Origin: Chrysomallon squamiferum
Lineage: Eukaryota > Mollusca > Gastropoda > Neomphalida > Peltospiridae
Assembly: GCA_012295275.1 (NCBI GenBank)
Contig: CM022665.1
Location: 38,135,933-38,199,932 of the forward strand
Direction of reading: 5' to 3'
Length of the DNA: 64,000 bases
In this document: positions 51,961-63,935 of the stretch, in pieces
Layout of the letters: every line of letters starts with the position of its first letter
Position numbering within the stretch: the stretch's first letter is position 1
Notes under the pieces: model-generated
What the model was told of the DNA's origin: nothing
The model's input: the letters and a program-made list of their open reading frames with translations, nothing else
Database searches by the model: none
Translations under genes and position numbers: made by a program

Positions 51961-52186
51961 CAGGGAGGTGCAAAAGTAGGTATACAGTCATGAAAAAAGA
52001 AAACACTTACAGTACTCATTCATTTATTATTCAAACAAAAAAGCTAATATAAAAATACATTTTTATTAATTTAAATAAAATATGGTTAATGACATTCAAA
52101 ATAAGAAAAATGAGTCCAGCTAATTTAATGTGCTACTAAATTCACTGATCTGATACTACTGTATACCTATTTTTACACACACCCCG
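51961..52186. mobile_element. Mariner-like MITE, 226 bp
   Basis: The left end starts CAGGGAGGTGCAAAAG and runs into TAGGTATACAGT (to 51,988). The right end, reverse-complemented from 52,186, starts CGGGGTGTGTGTAAAAA and runs into TAGGTATACAGT. The inner 17 bases of the two inverted repeats match at 16 positions. Both ends abut TA, the target of Tc1/mariner elements. The interior is AT-rich with no transposase, so the copy is non-autonomous. Confidence 0.75.
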
Positions 52187-54630
52187 TATATATATATATA
52201 TAAAATCCAACAACACAAAACAAAACCCTCCAAAAAAAATTAATAAATAAATCATTCCCTTAACAAACAAAATAATAATAATAATAAATGGAAGATAAAT
52301 TTGTTTTATGAAATGATCACATTTTTTTCCAGTCTTTGGGAAGGTGTATGTTCTGCTAATTCAAAAAGAGTGCCCTATTGCATGATAGTGAACATTTCCC
52401 CTCTCGTTATCAGCATATTCTTTAACCATTGTATGACACAGTAAAACCATATTAAAAGTATTAAGTGTATCATTAAATAAAACATTTCTCTTTCCATGTC
52501 TAAAGCAAATGAGGGGGGCAATCACTTTCTGGTGACTTTATGTCCATTTTGTAGAAACTGGTCAGTTCTATTCCAATACTCATTCATCCAATAAACAAAG
52601 ACCAAAAAAAAAAAAAAGAAAAAAAAAAAAAATGATATAATAAAAAAAAAAAAAAAATGTATTACAACAGTTGTAAGTTCATTCATCAAATTTATCATGA
52701 CAGGATTTTTTTTTTTTTTTTTCAATTGCAAAGATCTTGTTCTATATTTAATCTGTCTTATCCACTGTTTGGTTTATGTGGGTGTTAAGAAAATTCTAGA
52801 TAATTTATTGGATCTACTTTTTTTTCTTTTTTTTAATCTCCAGTTGTCTCTAAGGTGGTTTAAAAGGGGTTGAGTGGTTTTAGATTTTGGTTTGCAGGAA
52901 ATTAATATGAAGAAGTTTTCTGAGCAAATATATGAATATATTTTTAAAAATAACTTTCATTTTTTAATTTAAAGTGAATGTGTTTGTTAATGTCACTTGT
53001 TTCTTTAGTCTGAAAATTATTATCATCATTGTCATTGTCATTGTCATGGTTGTTGTTGTTGTTGTTGTCGTTGTCATTATTATAATTATTATTATGATAT
53101 TGATCTTTGTTATCAGTTATATCACCATATCATAATTATCTCTTTGTAAATTTTTTTTTTTTTTTTTTTTTTTTTAATTTTGCCTCTAATTTCTTTTCCT
53201 TTAAACTTACCAATACATGTATATTTAATCAGTTTGCTGATTCAGAATTTCTTGTAAGTGTGTAAACCATCTCTTTGATGGTTATAACTTTCAAGATAAA
53301 TGAGTTTCATTACTTTAGAAAAAAGAAACATCACTTGGCAAAAATGGGATATGCATGCAGGATGCGTGACCTGTATTTTTATCCCTCATATTTAAAGGTA
53401 TATTTCTCTGCTGTTTATGAAAAATGTTTATGCAGACACTATACAGAATTGTCAAGAGAAATATGGTTGCACTGAAATTGTAATGCAAAATGTCTGAGAA
53501 TGCAATTACTGAAACAAAGATGTCTGCCCAGACAGTAATGATATAATTTTGAAAAGCATTTCTTAAAACTTTAACAGTCATGTAGACAGTGCTCCAAAAA
53601 TAGTATATTATATTATTCATCCTCTTCTTCTTCTTCTTCTTCTTCTTATTATTATCATCATCATGACCCCTACTATTACTACCAATACTAATACTGCTAA
53701 TACTATTTTAACTGGAACTGCAAATGCTAATATTACAAATACTATCATTATTGTTACTGTATTATTACTTTTTGCTTGCACAGTTTTTCACAATGGCATG
53801 AAACTGACAAAGACCTTTAAACCACAGCATAACCACAACAGAGATTTGATCCAGTGACATTCCATACATCAAACATGTGTTACCATCCTAATCACAAAAC
53901 AAGATGTCAGACATAGACACTAAACAGATTTCTCATGTTGTGAATGAATGTTTCCACAGAGTGAAAAATTTCTTTAAATCATTCACCATGTCCCTTCACA
54001 ATAAAGTCATCCCAGTTGTCTAAATGTTTTCACAAACAACATTCAGAGCTGAGGTTGTATTTGATTCCCATTTAACAATAGATCAAAACTCCAGTGCTCT
54101 GCTAATACTGGCATAATGTTACCTAAAAGAGTAGACAGGAAAAACAAAAGTAGAAACATATTAAGAAGATGTGTAGAGGTGTCATGAAAAGATGGTTGGC
54201 TTTATTTTGTGTTCCAGAGAATGTCAAAGATTTCCATATGTATAAACAAAAAGAAGATGCTGATTGTAGGTGGGAACTGTGTTATAGGGCAATATGCCAG
54301 CCTTTATCTGTTCAATCCAGCTGTAGACATACTGAAATAAAAGTGGCTGTTGAAGACATGTTAATACTGAAGGTTCAAGAGACCGGTATCACTAATAATC
54401 AGATGCTTTTGAAAATAAGGTGGAATTTAGTAACTGATTATTTATTTGATGTAAATTATTTTTGTTTATTAATTTATTGAAATTATTTCTTTATTTCTTT
54501 ATTTATTCATGTTTTTAAATTATTTAATTGATTTATTTACTGAGTTAGTTAGTTGTTTAGTTATTAATTTATATATTTATTTATTTACTTATTTATAAAG
54601 CATAAAAATTTAGTACATTTTACTTTTAGT

Positions 54631-54785
54631 ACATTTTTCCATTGACAGAAAACATATGTAATAGCCTTTGATAAACCAATCACTGCTTGATATGGGAAAC
54701 AGGCTGATAGCATGCATAGAGAATTGATCCTGTGTTCTAAAATACCTCAGGCAAGCTCTTATTGTTACACAGGGCTATGTCTTAC
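54631..54785 (-). mobile_element. Decayed SINE copy
   Basis: The + strand reads CATTGACAGAAAACATATGT, AATAGCCTTTGATAAACCAA, then GAATTGATCCTGTGTTC and GCAAGCTCTTATTGTTACAC before AGGGCTATGTC. This follows the full reverse order of the gastropod SINE, including the tRNA-derived end (…GATCGATCC…, GCGCTTTACCACTGGGCTA). Confidence 0.6.
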
Positions 54786-55398
54786 CTTGAAGAGAAATAA
54801 AAAATAAAAAAAAGTATATAGGGAAGGTAATTTAAATATTTAGATTTGTAAGTTAAACAAAGTCTTTATAATAGGGTTTTAGAATTTATTTATATATTGA
54901 TTTATTTAAGTTTCTATTCATACATTTTCTGTTTCCAGTTATATTCAATTTAGCCTAAGGGAGAAATCAAACTTGCACAATTTTCTTATAAAATTCATCC
55001 ATTTAAATTAAACAATAGTTCAGCATACATATAAAACATGTATTTTAAACTTCTTAAAAGAATAAAAATAAATACAATGAAAATTTAAAAGGTGGTTGGG
55101 TCTGGGAGTTTGTCTTACCCGGACTTACGTCACACGTCATGAAACAAGTCCACTTGAAACTTGGTTTGACTGACTATTCAAACACACTTCTGGGGCACTT
55201 AAACATGACACGGGAAAACAGAGGCTTGGTATGAGAATTTAATAAATAAATAAAAACATCTTCCTGGTAGAACTGAATACCACACAAAGTTACATCATGA
55301 GAGTCTGCTGTAGGATATTTAAGTCTGGTGTTGGTTTATGATAGTTGATACATGCTATGATGCTGGATATTATTTTAAAAATGGGGAAAAAAACAAAA

Positions 55399-55442
55399 CA
55401 CACACACACACACACACACATATATTCATTTATTTTTAATTT

Positions 55443-55533
<91 letters not shown>

Positions 55534-55534
55534 T
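55399..55534. repeat. (CA)n, (TTTA)n and (TTA)n cluster
   Basis: A CA run near 55,399-55,420 is followed by TTTA units from 55,444 and TTA units to about 55,533. Confidence 0.9.
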
Positions 55535-55789
55535 CTTCTTTTTAATTTCTTTTTTTTTTCTCCTTTTTTTTTTGTAGGATGTGTCTTTATCATTTTTGTT
55601 TTTATAGTGTATTATTTTTATGGGCAAGGGTGAATACGTTTTTGTATTTTCATTTCCCATTGCCTTCATTTTCTATTATATCCCTTTTCTTTCATTCAAT
55701 AACGTCGGCAAAAGCAGATGAGTTTATGAGTCAGTTTTTGTTGTTGTTTTTTTTTCTCCTCTTTCAAAAGTTTCTCGACCCATCAAGTT

Positions 55790-56070
55790 CTTGAGGACTA
55801 AACTCTTCACATACGGCCAATTATCTCGTCTTCCCATTGAAACACCCGGACCTCCTCAATTCACAAAGTACCCCCACGTTCTCTTCTATTATTGCAGTCA
55901 TTGCCCGCGTGCTAATAACACAGAGAATCACCTTCCTGCTTCTGCAGCACGAGTTTTCACCGCTAAATGGATGCATCATTTGTAATCCGAGGTTAAAAAG
56001 GGGGCAGAACGTAATATGAGAAATTACACACAGTCGTCCTTTTCAAAAGAATCTTTGAAAGAAAACTGTT
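55790..56070. promoter_or_regulatory. Candidate conserved non-coding block
   Basis: GC-richer and CpG-retaining sequence in AT-rich, CpG-poor surroundings, without microsatellites. Open frames at 55,791-55,985 and 55,837-56,019 are not recognisable. Composition suggests a functional element, but only a cross-species alignment can show conservation. Confidence 0.3.
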
Positions 56071-56520
56071 TTTAAAATCTCGAGAGTGACAGAGAGGAAT
56101 TTTAAACTGAAGGTTTTTGACAGTAATGATGGAAATATTACTTGTGATGATTCTTTTTAAAAGCATTAAATTTACCCATCTTTTTTTTTTTTTTTTTTTT
56201 TAAATGTTTTATAATATTTAAACAGAAAAATATTTTAAAATGACTTTGGTGACTCTCAAGCATTTACTACTATCTCTCTTTTATATTTCTTTTTATTATT
56301 ATTTTCAAAATCTACAAATGGAGAGAGAGAAAGTTATTTTAAAATTAGTTGGTGACTCTAAATATGTTTCATAATGTTTCCTTTGAAAAGCATGAAAATG
56401 TAGTATTTTTTGTTTTGTTTCTTTAAATCTGCAAATGGAGAGAATTGTGATGTTTGTTAAAATCATGCGATTGGTAAAAATATAATATAAAATGTTGTCT
56501 CTTACAAAGCACTAGGTCAC

Positions 56521-56522
56521 CA

Positions 56523-56570
<48 letters not shown>
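56521..56570. repeat. (CA)n microsatellite
   Basis: A CA run of about 50 bp. Confidence 0.95.
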
Positions 56571-56575
<5 letters not shown>

Positions 56576-57854
56576 AGACAGACAGTCAATAGAGCTAATG
56601 ATGACAAGGATGTGTATTAATGGGAAGCATCACATCTATAAAAGCCTATATATATATTCACAATATCAATAATGAGACATTTTAAAATGACTGTGTTGAC
56701 TCTGTAATGATAAAATCATTGTTGAATGCTTGGTATTTTAATGCTGACATCAAAATATTGACAGGAGTTGTGTATTAATGTCAGAAGACGTCATCAAAAT
56801 TGACTTGTTAAAAGCTTTATATTAGCAAGGTCATATTTTAAAATGATTTAATAGCTGCAGAGAAAGGTTTGATATTTTAATGTTGACATTATACATCTAT
56901 CAGACTGTGAGTTATTAGTTTACAGTTTATTTCTATTTATTTAAAAAAACTAAAAATTGTACACACAGTGTGAGACAGAGAAAGAGAGAGAAGCAAAACA
57001 CATGTATAAATACACAGGCAGGCAGAAAGACATAGATACAATCATTCTGCCAACCATCTATTATTTATACATGTATGTGTCCGTATCTCTGTGTGTGTGT
57101 GTGTGTGTCTATTTTTTTTTTAAGAGGCCAAATACACTCATTGATTCATCTAACATTCTATGTATTAAAAAAATTCTACAAAATGCAAATTTTTATAAGA
57201 ATCTCAAAGGGTCATTAATTTTCCTGTCATTTTTTTTTTAAATCTTTAATATGATGCATGCTTATAGGAGTGACACAGAGCTATATCTGGCCATTTATTG
57301 TCATGAGCCTACAAAGAACACTCTAGTTTGAAAGAAACATGTTTTTTTTTTCTTTTTTTTTGTGTTAACTTAAATTTCATTTGCTTTTTTTTTATATATA
57401 TATTAAGTTTAATTTCATTTGAATCTGGCCACATATCATGTTGGAAAGCACACACACAAACATAAGGATGTAGGGAACATTAGTGACAATATCTCCCATC
57501 ACTGACTGGTTAATTCGGGCAGTGATACTGTTACATTTACACTTGAATGTGATGTAAACTTGTTAAAGAGGCGACTGTTACACAAGATTTTTGTTATGTC
57601 AGATTCTGCTACATTTCTGTCCTGGACACAAAAGCTGCACGGTGGGAAGCCAGTGCTTTAATTCAGCAAATTCTATGTAACTAAGATGGCCGACTGTATA
57701 TCAACAAACTGGCCCATGAACAATAGTATGTGTTGTAGATCTACATCAGATAAGAATTGAAAGGAAACCATTCATTTCCTCTGCATCAAATAAGCAAGCT
57801 GCTAAGAGAGAGAGAGAGCTTGCATGTTGTGTGCGTCAACAAGAAACAGAACTA

Positions 57855-58068
57855 GGGGCAGATCATAGATTTCTGAAAGGTGGAAAACTGGGGGAGGGCT
57901 GCCATGATGTAATCTTTATGACAGTCCCATGTTGCAATCTTTGTAGGTTGATATAACTCTCAAGCTGAATTTCATTAAAAAGAAAACAAAAATGTTACCA
58001 GGGAAAAATTCGGGAGATGAGTATGTATTAAATGCACCCCCCTGGATTCATGTATGGATCTGCACAGT
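57855..58068. mobile_element. Inverted-repeat element, copy A
   Basis: The left end AGGGGCAGATCATAGATTTC is followed by a G-rich stretch; the right end is CACCCCCCTGGATT…GGATCTGCAC, so GCAGATC is inverted at the two ends. A related element with the same left end lies at 61,560. It looks like an old non-autonomous DNA transposon. Confidence 0.4.
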
Positions 58069-58258
58069 TTGACTGTCATGGATTTAAATGTGAAACCCTG
58101 GCATTGACGCATTTAAATTAAATGTAAAGAGACATTAAATTTTTAAAAAGGGATTTTTTTTTATCGTTTTTCTGAAGAGTTACTGAATGGGAGGAAAACT
58201 GAGTGCAGTGTTGATGATTAGTTTGTTGTGTTGAACTTGGGCAACTAACACTGATTCA

Positions 58259-58720
58259 TTCAGCTGAAGAAAGAAGAAGAGAAAAAAATGAAACAAGAAA
58301 TAAAGGTATCCAGCTAATTCATGAGAAAAAAAAAGGAACATGAAAGAAAGAACAGAATAGAAGAAAGAAAGAAAGCAGAGAAGAAAAAAAGGAAGGAAGC
58401 AGGGAGAAAAAAATATTAAAAATGAGAGAACTGAAGCAAGAAAATGGCTGAGATAATGGGAGAAAACAAAAATAGGAAAATGAAAAGATAAATAGAAGGA
58501 AAGAAGGAAGGAAGAAAGGTAAAGCAAATAAAGAAGCAAAAGAAAGGAAGAAAAGAGGTAAAATCAAAACAAAACCTAAAAGATAAATAAAAAAACTAAA
58601 AAAAACAAAACAAATAACAATTGCTTTCCTTTATAGAAAGAAAATAGTAAACAAAAAGAAAGAAATAGCTCAAGGAAAGAAAGAAAAAGAAAATCTTAAT
58701 GACAGAAACCAAAATGTAAA
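58259..58720. repeat. Polypurine (GAAA/GGAA-rich) tract
   Basis: About 460 bp consist almost entirely of A and G, with scattered GAAAG and GGAAG units. The 82- and 119-codon open frames on the opposite strand are Phe/Leu/Ser-rich shadows. Confidence 0.85.
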
Positions 58721-58788
58721 CAAAAAACTGTACATTTAATTACAGTATCCTTTACAGAAAAAACCATGAACCTAAAATAAAAGTAACA

Positions 58789-58822
<34 letters not shown>

Positions 58823-59345
58823 TTATAGGATGCTTTATAAAGAACCTTTAATTAGGAAGACCCAATCTGCCAGTGTTTTTTTTGTTTTGTTTACATCATG
58901 TTACAGGATCAGTCTCCGGAATTTTTTTTTACCATTCCAATCAGTGCTCCTTTGACAAGGATTGATGAGTTTCTCTTATCATCTGTTTTATCTGGATCTC
59001 TGGGAATTTTATGTATCAGATACTTGCTAGTAATTAAATAAGAACTTTTTTATTTTTTTATTTTTTTTAAATAAGTAAGGCTATAGGTTATTTTAAAACA
59101 GGAAAGAAAGATAAACTTTTAAGAAAAAGAAAGAAAGAATTTATAACTTCCCCTTTTAAGTCTGGATTAAAGAGAGTTACCCAATTCAAATGATGATGAA
59201 TTAATCTATTTACAAATGAACAATTGAATGAAGATTTGACAATTATTTGTATCAAAACATTTATTATTATTATTTTACATATTGTTTTTTAAATTCGATT
59301 TAATAATTATGATTAATTTGAGTATTCAGAGTTCTATTCTTATCA

Positions 59346-59530
59346 GTTAACAGCAAAGGATATTTAAAATCCATCTTATTGCAAACAGGATAACACATAC
59401 CAATGACTTTGATTAAAAAAAAACAAAAAAGGTTGTAGAACACTGGTTGAAATGTTTAGATAGGTTTGAGGCATTATATGTCGCAGGATCAAGACTCCTC
59501 AATGCACTTTGGCTTCTATCCAGTAAAATG
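59346..59530 (-). mobile_element. Decayed SINE copy
   Basis: The + strand reads CAGCAAAGGATATTTAAAAT, GCAAACAGGATAACACATAC, CAATGACTTTGATTA, then GTAGAACACTGGTTGAAATG and GCAGGATCAAGACTCC. This is the clearest of the copies: ACAGGATAACACATACCA is nearly intact. Confidence 0.65.
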
Positions 59531-60298
59531 GTTTGTCTATTCCTGTCTCTGGGAAGATCTTCTGCCACCAGATGTGAAGAGGAGCCAGTGGAATAGTGGC
59601 AATCCTTATTTTGAAATGAACAAAGACTGAAAAAAAGTACAAGTGTTTGACACCTAATAACCCTTCATACAGTATGTGTTGAATAGTCGAACATTTATTC
59701 ATTCAGTCAGCTGGAAACTGCTAAGTATGAACGTAATGACAAATTTATAAGCCTTGTTTAAATACAGGTACAGACATACAGGAAAGTAGAATGTTTTAAA
59801 ATGGATTTTGTTTCTGTGTTTGAGTTTTTAGTATGTAGGGAAATCTTAGAATTAACTATTACTATGGGTTGTTTGGTTGTTGTTTTTTTGGCGGGGAGAG
59901 GATTTTTTCTTGTTCTTTGTTTTTTTTTGTTTTTTTCGTTTTGAGGTGAGTTTTTGGTAATAATTAAGTTAAGAATCTGTTTTTGGGATGGTAAGAAAAT
60001 TTTTAAATTAAAAACAAGAAGAATAAAATGACCAAAAAAAGACAAGAAAAAGATGAACAAACAAAACCAGCAATAAGTTAATTAATACTGTTTATTTATC
60101 AGCATCATAATTTAATATTCATAATACATTCATCTGCCTAATTTATTTATTCAGCCCTTCATTTGGACTGTCCAAACATCTTGCACTAGCCACAAGTCAA
60201 GTCAGGCTGCTGCTTTAACTGACCACCAGCAGGCATGTTGTCCACAGGTAATACATTTACACCTGGACACTGACTCAAAGTGTTGCAGGATGTGATAA

Positions 60299-60313
60299 CC
60301 ACCAGGTGGCAGC
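60299..60313 (+). promoter_or_regulatory. CTCF-like motif
   Basis: CCACCAGGTGGCAGC matches the CTCF core CCASYAGRKGGCRSY at every position. It sits in a GC-richer block (about 60,180-60,390) with no gene. CTCF is conserved across bilaterians, but binding at this site is inference. Confidence 0.35.
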
Positions 60314-61435
60314 AGTAGCAGCTTTCGTTGAAAAGGGACATAATTAGGGAAACGCTCATTAAACCCATGACCTGCACTTGACGTTGCTTTTATGACAACT
60401 CATATAATAGGAAACCATTGTGACAGTCAGCAACAGCAGAATAACAGCTTGTACTTTGAGAAACATATGGAATTGTTCAAGTGTCTCTTATACAGCTGTC
60501 ATTAATATTAAATTAGCTGGGCAGTGCAGTAGTTAGCCGTTTAAATGTAATTAAGTTGCTACATTAAGTCATTTTCGTTTTTCTTGATGATGTTAAAAAA
60601 AAATGGACAGTTTCTGTAAGTTAATGTTGCATGTAACACAACAGAGTTTTGCTTAAAGAAATTATTGCTTGTTATAGTGTTGAGGAATTAACTCACTGTC
60701 AACTTCGTTAATTTCATGTAGAAATTTAATTATAATTTTTGTTTAATGTAATTTTTTTTTTTTTATAAATTTGGTTTTGAGCTCAGGAAGAATGGAAATA
60801 TTAACTCAGTCTTAGAAATAATTATGTAGATTGCTTCGCTTAAAATGGATTAAATAATTTTGAAAAATATTTGAATGCAAGTAGAATTTACTTCTAAAAA
60901 AAACAAAATGGCACTAGAAAACAATTTACATTGTGTTTTCTGTTAGATAATTATCATACACACACATTTTTAAATTCATTTTACATTAAGTTTGGAAAAA
61001 CATCCAAACACACATTCAGAAAAGACATGCATAATTATACATGTAAAAGTATATCTTATATACACACATGAATGCACACACATACATGCACTTAAACATG
61101 ATCAGTTAAACACATGCAATATTTATCATATATATCTTTGATCAAAGGAAAAATTAAAACTTCAAAAGATTACTTAATGCTGATAATGAAAGAGGTCTGT
61201 ACAAAGATTATTAAAATAGAAATTTCAGTAGATATCTATAACATTTTACTTACCACTAAAAACAACATATATACCAATAAACCTACAAAAATACACGGTT
61301 TTCTAGTGTTATATATATATATATATAGTATGTACATCAGTATGTATTTATATGTATGTATATGCATATGTGTGTGTGTATGGGTATATGTATATATGTA
61401 TTTGTGTCTTGTGTATGTGTGTGTGTGTCTGTGTG

Positions 61436-61439
61436 TGTG

Positions 61440-61471
<32 letters not shown>

Positions 61472-61472
61472 A
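61436..61472. repeat. (GT)n microsatellite
   Basis: A GT run with an interruption, preceded by TATG/TGTA-rich sequence from about 61,325. Confidence 0.9.
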
Positions 61473-61559
61473 TGGGTGTGTTTACATGTGTATGTATGTA
61501 TTTAAAGAAAACTGGCCGAGTTACTGTTAGAGTAGTAATAAATAACTACTTACAAAACC

Positions 61560-61742
61560 CAGGGGCAGATCCTGATTTATCAGAAGTGGGGGCACAGCTC
61601 CATCATTGCACAGTGAATATAACTAAAAAACTAAACGAGTATGCATTATGTTACACATAATTTAAAAAAATGCTAACCCGATGAAAACCAAGTAGGGGAA
61701 GTGATATACTGGGTGCGACCCACCCCCACCCACCTAGATCTG
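61560..61742. mobile_element. Inverted-repeat element, copy B
   Basis: The left end AGGGGCAGATCCTGATTTAT is followed by a G-rich stretch, as in the element at 57,855. The right end is CCACCCCCACCCACCTAGAT then CTGC, again an inverted GCAGATC. The interiors of the two copies differ, so relationship rests on the ends. Confidence 0.4.
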
Positions 61743-62701
61743 CATATCAGTGTCTGCAATTCAGATTTGTATTACAAACACAATATCTGGTTATCACACT
61801 ACTGCAAACAAATTGTCCTGCGACTTATCAGTGATTATTATTCATTGCCCATATCCCTGACAGAGAAATGAACATTTACGTCTGCATTATCCAAGTGGAT
61901 TAAGTAGGATTCACAATATCAGTAATGAACTGTATATTGAGACCAGTGAATACACAGAAATGCACATAGAGGCTAGCCAAATCCACAGTTTAAAGATGGA
62001 CGTGTGGTTAATAAACCAAAATCCGCAGTATCAGACGGATGTATGGTTAATAATTTATCAAGGAATCGGGCAGGCCAGAGATAAACTACTTAAGAAGGAG
62101 ACAGATAGGATCAGTGGGAACTGCATTATGTGAACAGTTAGATATGGTTTGTAGCACGAGTTATGTAACAAAGAGAAAAACACAAATCTTTGTTATTGAA
62201 GTGAGTGACCGCCGAGTTAAATTTATTTTTGTGTATGTGTGTTGTTGGCTCTTTTTTTTTTTTTCTTTTCTTTTTTTTTTTTTGTTTGGCTTTATAATTG
62301 AAATGAAAATATTTGTCTTTCAGTTACTTCTGAGATAAATGATATAAAAGTTATTATTATTCTTTTTTCATTTTTATTATTATTTTGAAATAACAATGTT
62401 TTTCTTTTAGTGACCTATAAGATACATTATGCAAAAGGTGGTTTTCTTTCTTGTTATTCTTCTTCTTTAGCTTGAAATAAAAATGTGAAGGTTTTTGTGT
62501 CCTTCTTTTCTTTTCTTTTCCATTTATTGTTAAGATAAACTTTTAGTTATTATTATTATTGTTATTATTATTATTATTATTAAAGACTTTTTAAAAAGTA
62601 CTATGTAATATATGTATTGCTGAGATTCTTAATTTTCAACATGACCACTCTCATGATGGATACAAATCGTGATATGATTCTGAAGTTCCCTTATATAAAC
62701 A

Positions 62702-62800
62702 CCTTCTCATAAAGCAGTCATGGAGTACTTACTAGAATGGGAAAAGGCCATTGACTACCCCAATGTGTATTGGTCCTATAATCCTTTATGCCTCAGCTCT
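62702..62800 (-). mobile_element. Decayed SINE fragment
   Basis: The + strand reads AGCAGTCATGGAGTACTTAC, TAGAATGGGAAAAGGCCATT and then ATTGGTCCTATAATCC. This matches the family section CCAGTCGTGGTGCACTGGCTGGAACGAGAAATAGCCCAATGGG in order, with heavy decay. Confidence 0.5.
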
Positions 62801-63858
62801 CAATACTAGCAACTAAGAAATTAATTTTGTAATTATTACAGTAATAATAATGAAAATTATGACAACACCACCACCAATACAAAAAAATAATAATAACAAC
62901 GATGGTTATGATGATGATGATGATAAATAATTTCAAACATAAAATAGTAAACAAAAAAGTCAGCAACCAAAACATTACTAACTACAACAAATAAAAAAAT
63001 TAATAATAGTAATTATAATTATTGTAATAAAAATAATAAATATATAAATAAATAAATAAATAAATAAGTAAATAAATAAAAACATAAAATAAATTAAAAA
63101 AAAAAAATAATAAATAATGAAACAAAATGAAATAATAAAATTAAAATTAAAATTAAAATTAAATTTAGATTAAATTAAATCATTTAAATCACATATTTAT
63201 ATAACCACAATTATTCTAATTAGATTTTGATAATAATATTAATAATAATACATCACTATTATTGTCAGCATCCAGTACTGAATTAACTGTGCAGTTATTT
63301 CTTCACCTATAACCTTCAAAACGTAATCAAGGTGAAACTAGTACTAATTTCTTTCCCACTGGCCTATACAAGAGTATGATAACCTATAAAACACAACCAG
63401 GTGTGAAGGTGATGATGATACAAGTCTCTATCATATTACAACATACAAACAAGATAACGATACCTGTAATTATATCAGGTCACCTGGCAGGTAGAACAAT
63501 GAAGTTTATAGTAAACTGTGCTAATCTGGAATTTACACCTGTACAATGAAAAGGATTAAAAGGTTCACACATTTTTGAACCAATGACGACTGTAAAAGTA
63601 TAGATTCACGACAGTTATGTCCTTTCTAGCAGATATTTAGTCGGTGAATATTTATCTTATGAACATGAGAAAAAAATAAATGCAGTAAACGTAACAACAG
63701 AAATTGTTGCAGTAAAAGATTTTTAATACATTTGGTTACAAACCTCAGAAGTACAAAACTGATATGTAAACAACTAAATGAATTGTAGAGCGTGAATGTT
63801 GATTTATTAAATAAATCCTTAAACCTATTTTACTCATTCACAGTCATTACTAGCCCAG

Positions 63859-63935
63859 GCTGTGTTGGGAAATAGCCTAATAGTGCCCTAAGGAGATTTG
63901 ATCTTGAAATATATAGCTTCTGATGGGGCTTATAA
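63859..63935 (-). mobile_element. Possible SINE fragment at window end
   Basis: TGTGTTGGGAAATAGCCTAA, TAGTGCCC and GGAGATTTGATCTTG follow the order of the family section GAACGAGAAATAGCCCAATG, GGCCC and GGGATCGATCC. The match is weak. Confidence 0.3.

Noticed and set aside
53275-53620. Open frames of 66 (+) and 101 (-) codons with ordinary composition
   Set aside because: No recognisable motif, they overlap on opposite strands, and no convincing splice sites or signal were found. Left as unassigned intergenic DNA.
54169-54480. 103-codon + frame
   Set aside because: No family resemblance, it ends in AT-rich hydrophobic residues, and it lies next to a SINE remnant. Likely chance.
55791-56019. 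Two 60-64-codon + frames as coding exons
   Set aside because: No homology recognised and no good acceptor/donor pair in phase. Retained only as a candidate non-coding element.
58180-58567. 82- and 119-codon minus-strand frames rich in Phe, Leu and Ser, looking like membrane proteins
   Set aside because: They are read through a polypurine tract, and the hydrophobicity is a composition artefact.
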